Below are positions 36,145-47,621 of a stretch of 64,000 bases of DNA, one piece after another (within the stretch, counting starts at the first letter, position 1; each line of letters begins with the position of its first letter). The position numbers were made by a program, and so were the translations under genes. Source of the stretch: Mya arenaria (taxonomy: Eukaryota; Mollusca; Bivalvia; Myida; Myidae); NCBI RefSeq assembly GCF_026914265.1, contig NC_069124.1, positions 18,497,088 to 18,561,087 of the forward strand, written 5' to 3'. Below the pieces are notes generated by a model. That model did no database searches. It was given only the letters and a program-made list of their open reading frames with translations, and had not been told where the DNA came from.

Positions 36145-37835
36145 TTATTCCCAACTGGCGCCCGGCTTCATATCCACAAAGAGATAAGTCTTCATCACAC
36201 CCTTGCCTTTCACGCTTATCTCCCCTCGATAGTCAAAGTTCATTTTGTCTCCGAGCAAGTTTGCCGTCCTCTCAGGCACTTGAATTCTCCCAGCCACGCC
36301 TGTTGAGTACATTCGACTCGAGATGTTCACGGTATCGCCCCAGATATCGTACAGTAGCTTTGTTGTTCCGATAACCCCAGCAGTTACCTCCCCATAGTTG
36401 TAACCTATATTCAATATGAAGTCGAAATTGAAAATACTGTCGTTGAACCTCTGTATTGAATGGTGCAACTCTACACAAAACATAATGAGAGAGTACAAAT
36501 GTGCGTATTGATGTTTATTCTTTGCACGTTGGACCTCGTTCAAACCTGATGCTGCCATGAATGTACTGCTGATTGTCTTAATCTTTTCAACATCTTGAAA
36601 CTCGTCGCGATCAAGCAAGTCCTCGTAATCGCTGACAAGTTCGTTCAACACTCTTAAGAACTCTCGACCACCTTCGAATGACTCATCGTAAATATCATTA
36701 AAATTGACGATGGCAGCGAAAATAACACCAACATCCTTGTGGTTCTTGGAGTATTTAGACGTCTGACGAACGATATCGGAAACATGGGGAGGAAGAATGT
36801 TATGTAAAAGCCAATCTGCCTGGTCCTTGTGTTCCTGCATGATTTGTTTGTACTCCCACGCTTGGGCGTCCCCGTGGTAGTTATGCCTGTAGCTCGTCTC
36901 TGACTCGTAATTGAGAAAACCTATCAGTAAGATAAGGAGCAACATGTCCAAGATGATTTCTATGTGAAGAATCGAAAATCCTCCGAACAACGGGAGGTTA
37001 ATCTTCAGAGGTGAAGAAGTGCTGTCGGGGCCATCAACTTCTGTGATGTTTCCTAGTGTGGTGTTGATGTACATCATAGTGGTTGCACCTAGGGGAGATG
37101 ATGTGGTCGTGTTGAGATTGCTGTTTTCAGTGTCCAGACATTTCACAACAGTGATAAGCACGATGAGAACGCCCCCTGCCAAGAACGCCAGCACCGTTTT
37201 CAGCCAGGAACTGAGAGTCGTGAAGTTTGTATAATGGAGAAGACAGACGACTATGCAGAAACAGAAGAACCTGTCCGTCCATAGTCCAACATTCATAAGA
37301 ATGCACGAGAAGTTGGTGAAAACTGCAAGCAAGGGGATACTCGCTGCGAACACCCCGAGGATGTTTCTACAATACCAGCCAGAGGTGAAACTGATCATCT
37401 TAAGCCACGCTCCACCATCTTTGTTTTCCGCGAACTCGATTGTCAAGGCTCCTCGTATAATGTTCAGAATCTCAATAATCATTGTCACAGCGAAGAAAAT
37501 GATCCAAGGCAAATTGCGGTCAAATACCAGGAAACAGAAAATTGAGACGATAATGAAAACAACGAACGAGACGAAAATTTCCAGAAACGAGTGGTACTTT
37601 GGTGCCGAGATTGTTCGCTCATTGTGTTGGTCCTCCATAAAGTGGTCTCGATAATTATCCTCAAGATTGGAATCTTGGAATGAGAGCATAAATCGGTTGA
37701 TCGGCGGTTTAAAGAAGTATTCCTTCTCCTTAATTCCGTCCAGAATGCGCACAAGCTGCTTGTCAGAGTGGTAGTTGATGTTGCGAATCTTTGTCCATGT
37801 TTCATTAATTGGTTCATTGTCCAGGTCTGTTGTAT
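36145..37835 (-). CDS. ADCY9: Adenylyl cyclase type 9-like, last coding exon: second membrane block and C2 catalytic domain
   Basis: On the minus strand, the acceptor TGTATTTTCAG precedes 37835, and an open frame of 563 residues (the first codon split, phase 1) ends at the stop 36145-36147. FFKPPINRF (41-49) leads into six hydrophobic segments near 84-105, 108-127, 159-182, 189-204, 212-231 and 287-308. The loop between the last two has several N-glycosylation sequons (NTT, NTT, NIT). The C2 domain (about 338-555) has DQADWLLHNILPPHV, VGVIFAAIVNF, EKIKTISSTFMAASGL and LLYDIWGDTVNISSRM. The nucleotide-site residues Lys420, Asp497, Asn504, Arg508 and a KGKG lysine (about 545) are all present. 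Family knowledge: C2 pairs with C1 to make cAMP from ATP at the plasma membrane under Gs control. Similarity is greatest to type 9. It ends right after C2, without the long C2b tail of mammalian AC9. Confidence 0.93.
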
Positions 37836-39188
37836 CTGAAAATACACAAAAAATATTTGTATGTGAAAAGCTTTCTCTCATTGTTATGACATAGATCATT
37901 TTTGAGCCCCAATTTTGTAACCTAGTGATCAGGACATGTTTTTTTACATTTATACTTGACAATAATCTACAAAGGCAAACAAATCCTCATAATTTGTGAA
38001 AAACAAGTATTTGATACAATTCTAGCTACTGTTTAGCATCTATTTTCATTCTAACTTTCTACAAAACATTAACCGACTTATCCAACCATGCAATAAATCT
38101 GCGAAAAGTTTGAGTATGATTCATAGATTCAATGCAAAGAATTACATTTCTAAAACACACAACCACTGGACAAAAAGCTTGGTTTTAGCACCATGCAGTT
38201 TTGCCCTTCTACACTGCAGCTCCGCTTATTCGCAATCCCTTTGATATCCATTATAACGCAATGACCCCCTTCATTTTACCAGCTTCACCATAAAATCATG
38301 CCCTGTTCATGAGCAGTGAATGTTAAGATTTATTTGATCTAGTATATGACCTCAGAGCATGAAATATGTAAGGTTTTGACACCCATTAAAAATCTATCAT
38401 AGTCTAGATACATCATATATATATGTTAGTGTTTTCCAAAATAATGTTTTTTTCACCAGCCGTGAACATATTCAGCATGTGCTCAGCTCTGGTGTTTATA
38501 TTGTCACCTTATCAACATAATACTGTTGTTTTCCTTCATGCTGTAATCAATATACACTTTCAAAAAGACAACGTTTATTGATTGGTCAATATTTATCCAA
38601 TAATTATTTTTAACCAATCAAATCATTTAAATCGGAGAACTAACCAAAAGATAACCTGTGGACATCTGATTCAAGTTTTATAAAAAAAATAGCTATGCTA
38701 TTTTATAACACTAGTAACTACCCCAAATTATGCAAAACAATCAATCATGGCCTATGGATCCAGGCATCACATTATAGCAAGGCTGCAGTGTATATATTAT
38801 AAACAAACATTTCAGTATTCAAAAAGCTGGCATGCAGTGTGTAGTAGAATTTGATCAGGTTAAGACAATAAAGAAAGATCTTTTAGAAAAGTTACATCAT
38901 TATTTGGCATACACATACAAGGCCGTCCTTAAAAATTGTTTGTTTACAGTGGCTCAGCCCAATCTTTGGTCAGGTCTGTTAATAATTTCTGACCGAACAT
39001 TAAACAAAGGAAAATGGTGCTTTAAAAAATGTTTTTTGCTTTATTGAAAATTGAGTCAGGGCATTTTTGGAGAGTCAATCAGGCCTTTTAAATAAACAAT
39101 AATTTAAGTACAGCCTTAGTAGAAAATAGAACAGAATCACTTATCCATTTATCATAAGTGAAATACAAATGAATCTAGAAAATAATAC

Positions 39189-39214
39189 TCTTATTATTAT
39201 AATTATAATTATTA

Positions 39215-39260
<46 letters not shown>
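39189..39260. repeat. (ATT)n microsatellite
   Basis: A run of TTA/ATT units with a few interruptions lies in the cyclase intron. Confidence 0.9.
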
Positions 39261-39587
39261 CATCTGGATTTTTCAAATTATGTATGTAATTTCAATATAC
39301 AAGTTTAACGTTAATTAAAATTATTCATTACACACAGAAGAACAAATTTCATTGTTTGTCGTATTTCATATAACAACTGTTATGTCCAAATAGATGCCCC
39401 TGGCAAGTCATTTTAATTAAGTAGGCTAAATATAAACGAAGGGTAACCAAAACAATCTTATATTGTGAAATAAGCAGTATTTTTCTCTTTGAAGTAATGT
39501 CTAGGTAAGCATCATTCAGGTTCAATAAATGATAAGAACGCTGCATGTCGAGCGCAAACACGCATCAAGTTGTTGTTTTTTAGTCAT

Positions 39588-39720
39588 TAAGGGGCATAAC
39601 TCCTTAAATTATTAAAACAAGAGTTATGGGCTTAGCTATAAGTGTGTATTGTCTCAGGCAGCATGTGTAACAACCTCCATTTGAATAACTTGACTTGATT
39701 TTTAGTTATGGTCAAGGTTT
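39588..39720. repeat. GGGGCATAACT dispersed repeat fragment
   Basis: AAGGGGCATAACTCCTTAAA, AAACAAGAGTTATGGGC and GTGTAACAACCTCCATTTGA have matching counterparts at 40253-40385 (AAGGGCATAACTTGACAAAT and the rest). A further related piece lies at about 46788-46830. Confidence 0.55.
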
Positions 39721-40252
39721 CTCCACTTTGAAGAAGCTAAAATGGCTGCTGACGACACAAAAGCTATCATATTATGCCTCTAAATTTTACGCTGAAAAGC
39801 AAATAGCTGAAAATCAGGGAAAATATTAACAACGACTCCCTGTGTGGCTAATAGGCCAGGGCATCTATAAGAACATTAACCATATGCCAATTAGATTTCC
39901 TGTAATATTGGGCAAAACTATAGTGAGAAATAATCAAGCATCTAGCAAGCTAGAGAATAGCCGCAGTGGGCCTTATAATGTAGCCAAAACATTTTCGTTA
40001 CCTTTCCGTAGTGTTACATGTATATCACTTGCTTTTGTTTCCTTAGCAACAGTGTGAGTTTGATTCACTTTTGATTCTAAAATGATGACATTTATTATGC
40101 ATAACATATTATAGCATTGATTATTGGACATATCATTATTTATGAGGTTAATGCAAGAAATTACCAAGACCTTCTTTATTTTTGTCCCAAGATATATACA
40201 TAATACATCAAAGAAATTATAGCACTGTGGAGAGATTGTCAATGCTTGTCAT

Positions 40253-40385
40253 CGAAGGGCATAACTTGACAAATTATTTAAACTAGAGTCATGGACCTTG
40301 CTACAAATGTGCATTTTGACTATGGCAACATGTGTACCAAGTTTCATTTGAATACTCTAAAAGGCTAATGAATCATGACCAAGGT
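40253..40385. repeat. GGGGCATAACT dispersed repeat fragment, second copy
   Basis: This is collinear with 39588-39720: GGGCATAACTTGACAAA, CTAGAGTCATGGACCTTGCT, GTACCAAGTTTCATTTGAAT. Confidence 0.55.
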
Positions 40386-40984
40386 TAATTTGTTTGTACG
40401 ACGCTGACAAAACCAAAGCTATCTTCGATCGATACCTTAGCCTTTTTCTTAGAAAGTCGCAAAAGCTTATATTTAATACATAAGCGACAAATGCAGAAGA
40501 AACGGGTCAATAACAACATACATTACCACATGAACAATAAGATTGAACATCAACAATAATTTGGACACCGTAAAGATAGAAGAGAGATCACAAAACGAAG
40601 ACATCCACCACAGCTCTGACAATGGAATATTTGAAGAGAGACGGTTCACCTCATGGGAAATATTTGAGAACATCACAAATGGAATCATAGCTTTAAAATT
40701 GTGTCCAGGTTGGTTTTTTTGTAAATTAAATTATCATGGCAATGAAAAATTGGACAAAAAATAGCATTACATGTTAAAACCGCAAACATTATAATTAAAT
40801 ACATAAACACTATATTAAAATATGAAAAATAGAAAAATTCTTTCTTACGGATTCAGAGGTAAACTTCTATACACAGTCAGTTCAGCAATGCCATCACAAT
40901 GTATTAGTATATAAACTTGAACAAAAATAACAGATTTATCTGGACACAATTTTTGGAAGCATTTCAACACAACAGTTTAGGAAC

Positions 40985-41404
40985 CTTCTATGTTTTCTTG
41001 GCTTCCCCCGTGCTTTTCCATTGACGTGAAAGCCGTCATTTGTCGCATCATCCGGGCATGAAGTTGAACAGGGGATGTGTTGGGGGAGATTATAAAAGGC
41101 CTTGGGGTTATGAGGACCGAGTGTGTGTGAATAGAAATGTGTTTCCTGCGGGAGGCTGTTCTTACAATCTTAAAGTCATCAAAGGACATTGAGGGTCGAA
41201 AAAACTGCCTTTTGAAGTGTAAGTTTGGAGAATTTGGTGCTGAATTTGCTATCTTATTTGAGGGCAAATTGTGCAGTATGCGTGCAGACTTTTTGTGCTG
41301 TTGTTGTTCAAGGGAGGGGGAAGCCCTAAGGGAAATGTTTCTGGTAAACTGGGGCTGGCTCACACTATGAGGAACCTTTGTATGAGATTGCTCAGCAGGT
41401 TCCA
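40985..41404 (-). CDS. ADCY9: Adenylyl cyclase type 9-like, C1b linker exon
   Basis: The acceptor TTCTGTCTGACAG lies before 41404. The open frame starts VEPAEQSHTKVPH and runs 139 codons. It is rich in Ser, Arg, His and Pro, with basic motifs before serines (LRAS, FRPS, VRTAS) that look like PKA- or CaMK-type sites. A linker of this kind is expected between C1a and the second membrane block (C1b). Entry is in phase 1, matching the preceding exon. Exit at about 40985 (AGAAG then GTTCCT) is the only phase-1 donor found that joins the large exon, but it is a weak match to the donor consensus, so the 3' border is uncertain. No catalytic residues are expected here. Confidence 0.6.
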
Positions 41405-42889
41405 CTGTCAGACAGAAAACAGAACAAAACATAAAATTGAGAGTGATGTTGGATTGCGGACTATTGTAACAATGATAACAAAATTAAGTCTATTTTGACT
41501 ATATATAGTCTGGTTTCTTTCATCGAAGGAGAAAAAAATGTAAGAGGTGCTTGAAACATGAACTACAATAGTTCAACAGCTATTCCAAAATTGATACTTG
41601 GAGGACGACATTTTTAAATTTCTAAGACAACGAGACCATAGTTCAACTAGGTTACATTTTGTCATTAGCCTATTTAAAATAAAAGGAAATTACAAAGACA
41701 TGACCGCATTATGTATTAGGGGTTTAATGCAATAGGGATCTAACTTATACTAATCTATGGACTGAATTTACCAAATCTTTTTATCAGTCATATCTCCCAA
41801 ATCTACAATTTGACCAAATTGAGGCTAGAGAAGTTCTACCTTATAGTTTGGGCAAAGCAATAAGAAAACATCTAAAGTCATTTCCTAACTTAAGTCCATT
41901 CCTTAAGTTAAGTATCTCACTAAACTGGTTATATGATATAATAACTCAACAATATCTGAAATATTTCCTTTCCGTTGATTGAATTGAAATATACATACTT
42001 TTATGGTAAAAACACCTGTACTTTTCTTTTAATTCGACTTTCAAGGTTTTAGGAATTTGACTTAAATTAAGAAATGACTCTAGACGCTTTATGAGGACGT
42101 CACCAGTTTTTGACATTTCCTAGAGGAGAATTTGAATTTCAATACAATACAATAGCAAACTTTCACATTGAAATGTATTTTTTGAGAATATTAATAAAAT
42201 TAAAGCCATTAAATAGCACGACACAACACTGCTGCAACATTGCTGCCAAACAAATCAATGCCACGTAACAATACAGTTAAAAATTAAAACACAAATTAGG
42301 CCACACCAATTTAAATGACAATAATGACGCTATTCCCTTTTATGTGTAATATCCCTCCGAAGTAATAATTTATATAAATGTTTCAGTCTTTCTGAAATTG
42401 ACAACAATTTTGTGTGTCTTTTTGGATGCAACATTGCTTCATGAGTAAGCAATTTTGGCATTTAAAATTTAATGTTTGTTGAATTATTCAGTGGTAACTT
42501 TGCAATTTCGAAAAAAAAAGATGCAGAAATTTGACAAGTAAAATATTAATTTGGTGTGACAATAACAAAAAATGTTAAAATATTAGAATATTAGTACATG
42601 AAAAAGGATTCTTGTTAAATTTAAATGTCAAATACAGATTTCCAGGGAAAAGCGAAATACTACCTGAATCTGTTAATGTTTTACCACAATTTGAAAATAA
42701 ATATTCCATTTTATTTTACTTTTTTAATATATACTCAGGAGAAAATAATAACAAAGATATATAACTAAAATAAAAAATCATGTGTACAAAAAATATAATT
42801 TATAATATAAAAATATTCAGCTGCAGGGGTTTCAATGTGTTTAAAGTAAGGCGAATATAAATTAATTGCAAGATTTTCCAAAAAAAAAA
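41405..42889 (-). other. Adenylyl cyclase intron, left part
   Basis: This is AT-rich. CACACCAATTTAAAT near 42300 and ATTAATTTGGTGTGAC near 42545 may be ends of a ~260-bp inverted-repeat element, but the match is short. Nothing else is supported. Confidence 0.4.
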
Positions 42890-43470
42890 AATGGGGGCGG
42901 GGTGACATTTTATCTTTTATTTTTCTTAGATAATTGTTTCACCCTGGAATATATGTACATGCTCTTTCATATTGCTTAAGGGATCATAAACATGCGTTTC
43001 TAGACGAACCATAAACATGATCGTAACATTTCTCTTTTTTTTTTTCATGTGAATGTTATGAATAATCGCCATTTCAAGACCATACCATACAGGCCCCAAT
43101 TTCTCAAAACTTCTTAAGTCCCTTATAACAGGATTAAACTAATCTCACTTTTTTTGTTCTTCTATAAAATGTGTTAGATTTACTTCTTCAAGATTTTTAA
43201 GAAATTATCTAGGAATAATCTGTATGATTATCAGAATAAACCATTTTTCATTTATCAAAATCCATTTTCAGTATGTATTTTGGCTAATTGAAATAAGCGA
43301 CTTAAGCCTGTTAAGCTAAAAAAAGTATTGAGAAATTGGGGCCTGATACACAAGTACAGACCCTACTTCAACATGTTTATTTGAGTCAATAAAATTAAAA
43401 GGGGAGGCGTAAAAAAGAGGGCGTGGGTGGGGATGAAAATCAAGCAATTAATTTAAAGTCGCCTATGGAC
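42890..43470 (+). repeat. Dispersed repeat with a nested MITE (partner of 31690-32010)
   Basis: ATAATTGTTTCACCCTGGAA, AGGGATCATAAACATG, GACGAACCATAAACATGATC and AAGCAATTAATTTAAAGTCG match the 31.7-kb copy. The middle is split by the inverted-repeat element at 43090-43345. Confidence 0.7.
43090..43345. mobile_element. MITE nested in a dispersed repeat
   Basis: It starts CAGGCCCCAATTTCTCAA and ends with the complement (GAGAAATTGGGGCCTG), 256 bp. ATA flanks both ends and may be a 3-bp target duplication. Further inner complementarity exists (CTTAAGTC against GACTTAAG). Confidence 0.72.
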
Positions 43471-44406
43471 TAATTGATGAAAGTAGGCAGGACCTCCCAC
43501 ATAAGGTTTCAAAGGGGCAGCAAATAAAAGTAGTGGGTGGGGCCAACATCAATTGCCTTATTCATTAACTGAGCTTCTGGGTCAGCTTGCAACCCCTGCA
43601 GATGCCAAATAAGAAGCTGAAAAAGAAAGTGTGTTACTACCGTGAATATGAGATCATTGTTTACTAACCTCTTGACTCGAAGAGGTGCTAAGCCCCACCA
43701 TAGAAAAGAATGAGCATCTATTTGAACAGACCCCCCCACCCACCCCACCCCCCACAAAAGAAGAGGGAAAAAAAAAAACTTTGTTATTCTTTAATTTTAA
43801 CATCTCCAAAAGTATTTTGTGCCGACTAGAAACCAATTTGGTTTTGCCTGGTACTTGCCAATGATTTTCCCTACCATTTTGTAAATGGGACCAACAGCTG
43901 TATTCAATATCATTCTTATTCTTATCTTTAGCCATGCCTGAGTGATTTGATTCATTTTATTGGCAAATAAATCTAACAGGCCAATCAAAACACACAGATT
44001 TTGGTCTTAAATTCAAGTTTGATTGAAGCTTTTTTTTATTGAATACAGCCCCATGGTCATTAAGAGTTGAGAGAAAAGTGACTAAATCCCTTAAACTGTA
44101 AATTTAATCAGCCCCTTAGAGGGGTCCTTTAAAGGTCTTGGGTTTGAAGCGTTTTCAGAGCTTGAAATTGCTTTTGATCATATCTCCAGTTTTGTTCCAA
44201 ATCAGCCCCATTTTCATAATAAAAAACAACTGTGTGTGCCAACCTCATTTATTAACCTCCAGATTGTATAAGATACGCTGTAATGTGATACAGATGTAAG
44301 TTTATTGGACCCAAGACCAAGCATACATTTTCATCTCCCACCCTACCCCCTTTGACCCATCCCCACCCCCAAATATACAAGAGGGGGGGTGTAATGGTAT
44401 ACCCAC
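43471..44406 (-). other. Adenylyl cyclase intron, right part
   Basis: It contains homopolymer-rich patches (C-rich near 43735 and an A run near 43772). The overlapping chance frames show no domain. Confidence 0.4.
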
Positions 44407-44494
44407 CATGTGGACTGTTTAGTTGGTTCAGCGAGTTGTTCAGATGGCTCTTGACCAGCATCGCCGTTGTAGCTACGCCATTAGCATCTGCTGT
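44407..44494 (-). CDS. ADCY9: Adenylyl cyclase type 9-like, short C1b exon
   Basis: This is an 88-nt minus-strand exon between the acceptor AACATTTTGCAG (before 44494) and the donor GTGGGT (after 44407). It encodes TADANGVATTAMLVKSHLNN followed by SLNQLNSPH and one extra base. Phase 0 in and phase 1 out exactly connect the exon at 45655-45815 with that at 40985-41404, which is the main support. It has no recognisable domain and is taken as part of the variable C1b linker. Confidence 0.58.
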
Positions 44495-45018
44495 CTGCAA
44501 AATGTTTAACAATTGATTGAATGTTTAAGTGAAATGTGATATATTTTCATAGTGAAACATGTGTACTTCGAAACATGTTGTGGCACTAAATTGTACAAGT
44601 ATTTTTTGTAAATCATTTCAAACCAGCCTTTTGTAGTGTTTAATAGTAAAATAGATTAAACTTGTGTATTTTCAATCACACATAATCATTTAAAATTTGT
44701 CCCTCAATGAGACAACAGCGCCATGTATAGATGAAGAGTTTTATAAGGGTTACTTCCCTTTCATCATGAACTCCCAAGATGTGCCTGTTGAAAGAACTAT
44801 GGGAACTGGTGCCCTTTTAAGTGAGATATATTAGTTGTACACCTAACACTTCTTAAGAGTGCCCAGGTACACCCGTTAAGCTACTGGCAGAATCTTATTA
44901 CAAGATAAAAAGTTGAGCATGATGGTAAAGCTCTTGACCAATGCAGGGCTTGAGGGCTTGAGGACTTGTGCTTAATTCGACCACAGGTATGACAGACTCA
45001 TCTACAAAAGCAGAGCTT

Positions 45019-45485
45019 GAATGGCATTGTTGTCCACCTCTCATACAGGATGTTCTGGGTTCAATCCCCACCAGGGCAAGAATGGTCTAGTGATATAGGG
45101 GTCCACCTCTCACACAAGAGCTTGTGGGTTCAATCCCCACCAGGGCAAGAATGGTCTAGTGACAAAGGGGTCCACCTCTCACACAAGAGCTTGTGGGTTC
45201 AATCCCCACCAGGGCAGGAATGGTCTAGTGGAGTAGGTGTCTGCCTCTCACCCAATAGATTGAGGGGTTCGATCCCCACCAGGCTAAGAATGGTCTTGTG
45301 GTAGAGTTCTACACCTCTACCCAAGAGGTTGTAGGTTTGCACCCAACCACTATAAAAGTGGTAAAGGTGTCCTCCACTAACCGCAGCAGAGTGGGTTCGC
45401 TCCTGACCTTGGTGAGAAAGGTATAGTGACACAGGTGTCCCCTTCTCCCACAAATGGTTGTGGGTTGATTCCCACCAGAGGTACT
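45019..45485 (+). repeat. Tandem array of about seven tRNA-like (SINE-head) units
   Basis: The units are 67-70 bp long. The clearest start at 45081, 45150, 45219 and 45289 (AATGGTCTAGTG). Each has an A-box-like TGGTCTAGTG and a B-box-like GGGTTCAATCC (GGGGTTCGATCC in the fourth), followed by CCACCAGG. The outer units are more diverged. The head matches the SINE at 33290-33420. It sits in an intron, antisense to the cyclase. No unit is claimed as a functional tRNA gene. Confidence 0.75.
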
Positions 45486-45654
45486 TTCTCATGGCCAAAC
45501 AAAATGGAACCAGTACTAGTTTCTATCCATAAAACTCTTGAGTGATTCTAAAAGCTATCAGCTTTTGTCACAAGCTAAAAGAAATTAGTGTAAACAAAAC
45601 CGCAAAGGCAAAAATGTCATAAACTTTACACCTTACAAGTACCAGGCTTCATAC

Positions 45655-45815
45655 CTCCATGGCGGTGTTATCCTTCATCAGGGACTCTGACTCTGTGGAG
45701 TTAGCCCCAAGCTCTCCGTCCACATTCACAATCGTATCTGCTGGTCTTGTTGCATCCGCAGAAACCATAGGCGCTCGCTTGTCCCTCCTTGCCACAATGA
45801 AGAATGTCTTGATCT
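45655..45815 (-). CDS. ADCY9: Adenylyl cyclase type 9-like, exon at the C1a/C1b junction
   Basis: This is a 161-nt minus-strand exon with acceptor CCTTCTCCAG before 45815 and donor GTATGA after 45655. It reads IKTFFIVARRDKRAP, followed by an acidic, Ser/Thr-rich stretch ending KDNTAME. The IKTFFIV strand matches the end of C1a in animal adenylyl cyclases (compare LKTYLIS in AC9 and IETFFIV in AC2/4), after which the C1b linker starts. Entry in phase 1 and exit in phase 0 agree with both neighbouring exons. Confidence 0.72.
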
Positions 45816-47000
45816 CTGGAGAAGGATTCATTTAATGTTGTTTCTCATTTTCTTTGTTGTAGACATTTAGCATAACACACATTGTTGTTAATTCTTGCCG
45901 ATATGTTCAAATGAGTTATACAATAATTTAACAACTTATGCAGTAAATGAAATAAGATTTTTCAGATGAACAAGCCCAAATTCAAACAGTTCTATTTGGC
46001 ATAAAAAAAAATGTAAGAAGCCTTGCTATATAGATTTAGAGTTTGAATATCCCTGTAAGAATTTAACCAGAGCAGGGTTTGCACTGGCTAATGCTAATTT
46101 TTGACCACTACTGGTGAACCTTGATGTTGGCATTAAAGAGTGGATTCATTCACAACCTCTTAACCTCATAATATCTCTGACTTTCATAATTTAAGGAAAA
46201 GCTGCTATATATTTCTATGGAGAGTTAACCAAAAGAAAAAATCCTGTTTTTAAAGAAGCATTTTCGAAACTATTCACATCAGTTCAATGATACTGGCTTA
46301 AATAACAGACAAACCAGCGCTCTCGGCTCTCAGACCTGCCTCATGTTGACCTGCTAACATCGAATAAACATTATGTACCAGTCAGCAATTTAAACAGATC
46401 ACAAGTTGAGACAGTGAAATGACACCAATCTTCATCAATTAGTCTCAAAGATTGCTTGGGTCTCGGCAACCAAGTGTTATTAGCAACAAAAAATGTTCAC
46501 ATCAATGCAGTTCAATGAAGTTGAAAAAAACCTACTTTTTTCAATGTATACAAATTAACGTTAGAAGTGATTGTGATTAAACATCAGTAAATCAGTACAC
46601 AAAATCCTTAAAATTCGTATTCAACTGATCGACATAACTGTTAGGTTTCACTCAAACTTACTCTTTATAATGAAAAAGAAAATTATTCTACAAAGTCCAA
46701 ATTTCTTCTTGAAAATGAAACTATAAAAAACTAGAGTGCTACAGAGCGAATGTCAATACTCCTCTGTTGTTGTTTTTCAGTTGAACAAGGGGCATAACTC
46801 AACTATTATTAAAACCAGAGTTACAGCCCTTGTTGACCAAAAATCAGGAAAGTTTTATAAATGTATATGACAATAAACACATCTGTTTGTCTGTCTGTCC
46901 CGTCACGTCCGTCCGTCCATCTGTCTTGAAATATTTTGCGTAATGGTGAGACACTAAGGATTTCACAAACAGACAAGCTAAAACTCCATTTAAATCTTAC
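45816..47000 (-). other. Adenylyl cyclase intron between the two C1-end exons
   Basis: This is AT-rich, with a GGGGCATAACT repeat fragment near 46790 and a TCTGTCTGTC-rich patch near 46886-46925. No exon was recognised. Confidence 0.45.
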
Positions 47001-47084
47001 TCTTATCCCAGGTTGCATGTTTGACAGCGTACCGCGACGTCATCTTGTCATAAGCTTCTACAATCTTCTTCTCCGATCGATTAT
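47001..47084 (-). CDS. ADCY9: Adenylyl cyclase type 9-like, small exon near the end of C1a
   Basis: This is an 84-nt minus-strand exon with acceptor CTGTATTTTCAG before 47084 and a strong donor GTAAGA after 47001. It reads NRSEKKIVEAYDKMTSRY then AVKHATWDK. Its last base plus the first two of the next exon give Lys, followed by IKTFFIV. It would precede the final C1a strand. Sequence similarity to known cyclases is weak in this variable stretch, so the call rests on splice signals and phase. The next upstream exon was not found before the window end. Confidence 0.58.
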
Positions 47085-47621
47085 CTGAAAATACAGAATA
47101 ATAACACATCTTTAATAACTGGGAAAAATTAAACTCCATCAACTTAGAAAAAGAAAACAAATCTCATGCATATTTGTGTGGATTTATTTGATGAGGGCTG
47201 CAGGAAATTCCACACTGTCATAATAATAGTCACAGCAAGCCTTAGCAATCTCCGAGCTATATTGGCAAAAGATCAAGGCCAAATTCTGAAATAAAGACAA
47301 AAGCAAATATGCTCAGACGTATAATCGACTATGCAAAAAGTTTTCAGATGTTTGATTGGTTCGTTATTTATACTGTCTATTCAGAATAAAGGATTTTTTT
47401 TGGAGAAAAGAACCTCAGCATTATTGAAATCTTTAACAGAACCTAAGTAAAAGTTTTTGTTTATTTTTGTTTAACTTAGACATTAAATCAGCATTATAGC
47501 GGGGTGCAACAGCTGGGCTCTGCCGATTTAATTTTTTATTAAACCAAGAATAAACTTTAGTATTCAGGTGCTTATTGATAATATTTAAAGCCAGCGAGCA
47601 ATTGCCCGACTACTTAAACAT

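Larger units (their letters stand above)
37836..40984 (-). other. Adenylyl cyclase intron
   Basis: This intron lies between the C1b exon and the large last exon. It contains an ATT/TTA microsatellite (about 39189-39260) and two fragments of a GGGGCATAACT repeat (about 39590 and 40253). No exon-like stretch with good splice signals was found. Confidence 0.5.

Noticed and set aside
45019..45485. A cluster of genuine tRNA genes
   Set aside because: The units have box-like motifs but no convincing acceptor stem pairing or consistent anticodon arm by eye. They match a SINE head instead.
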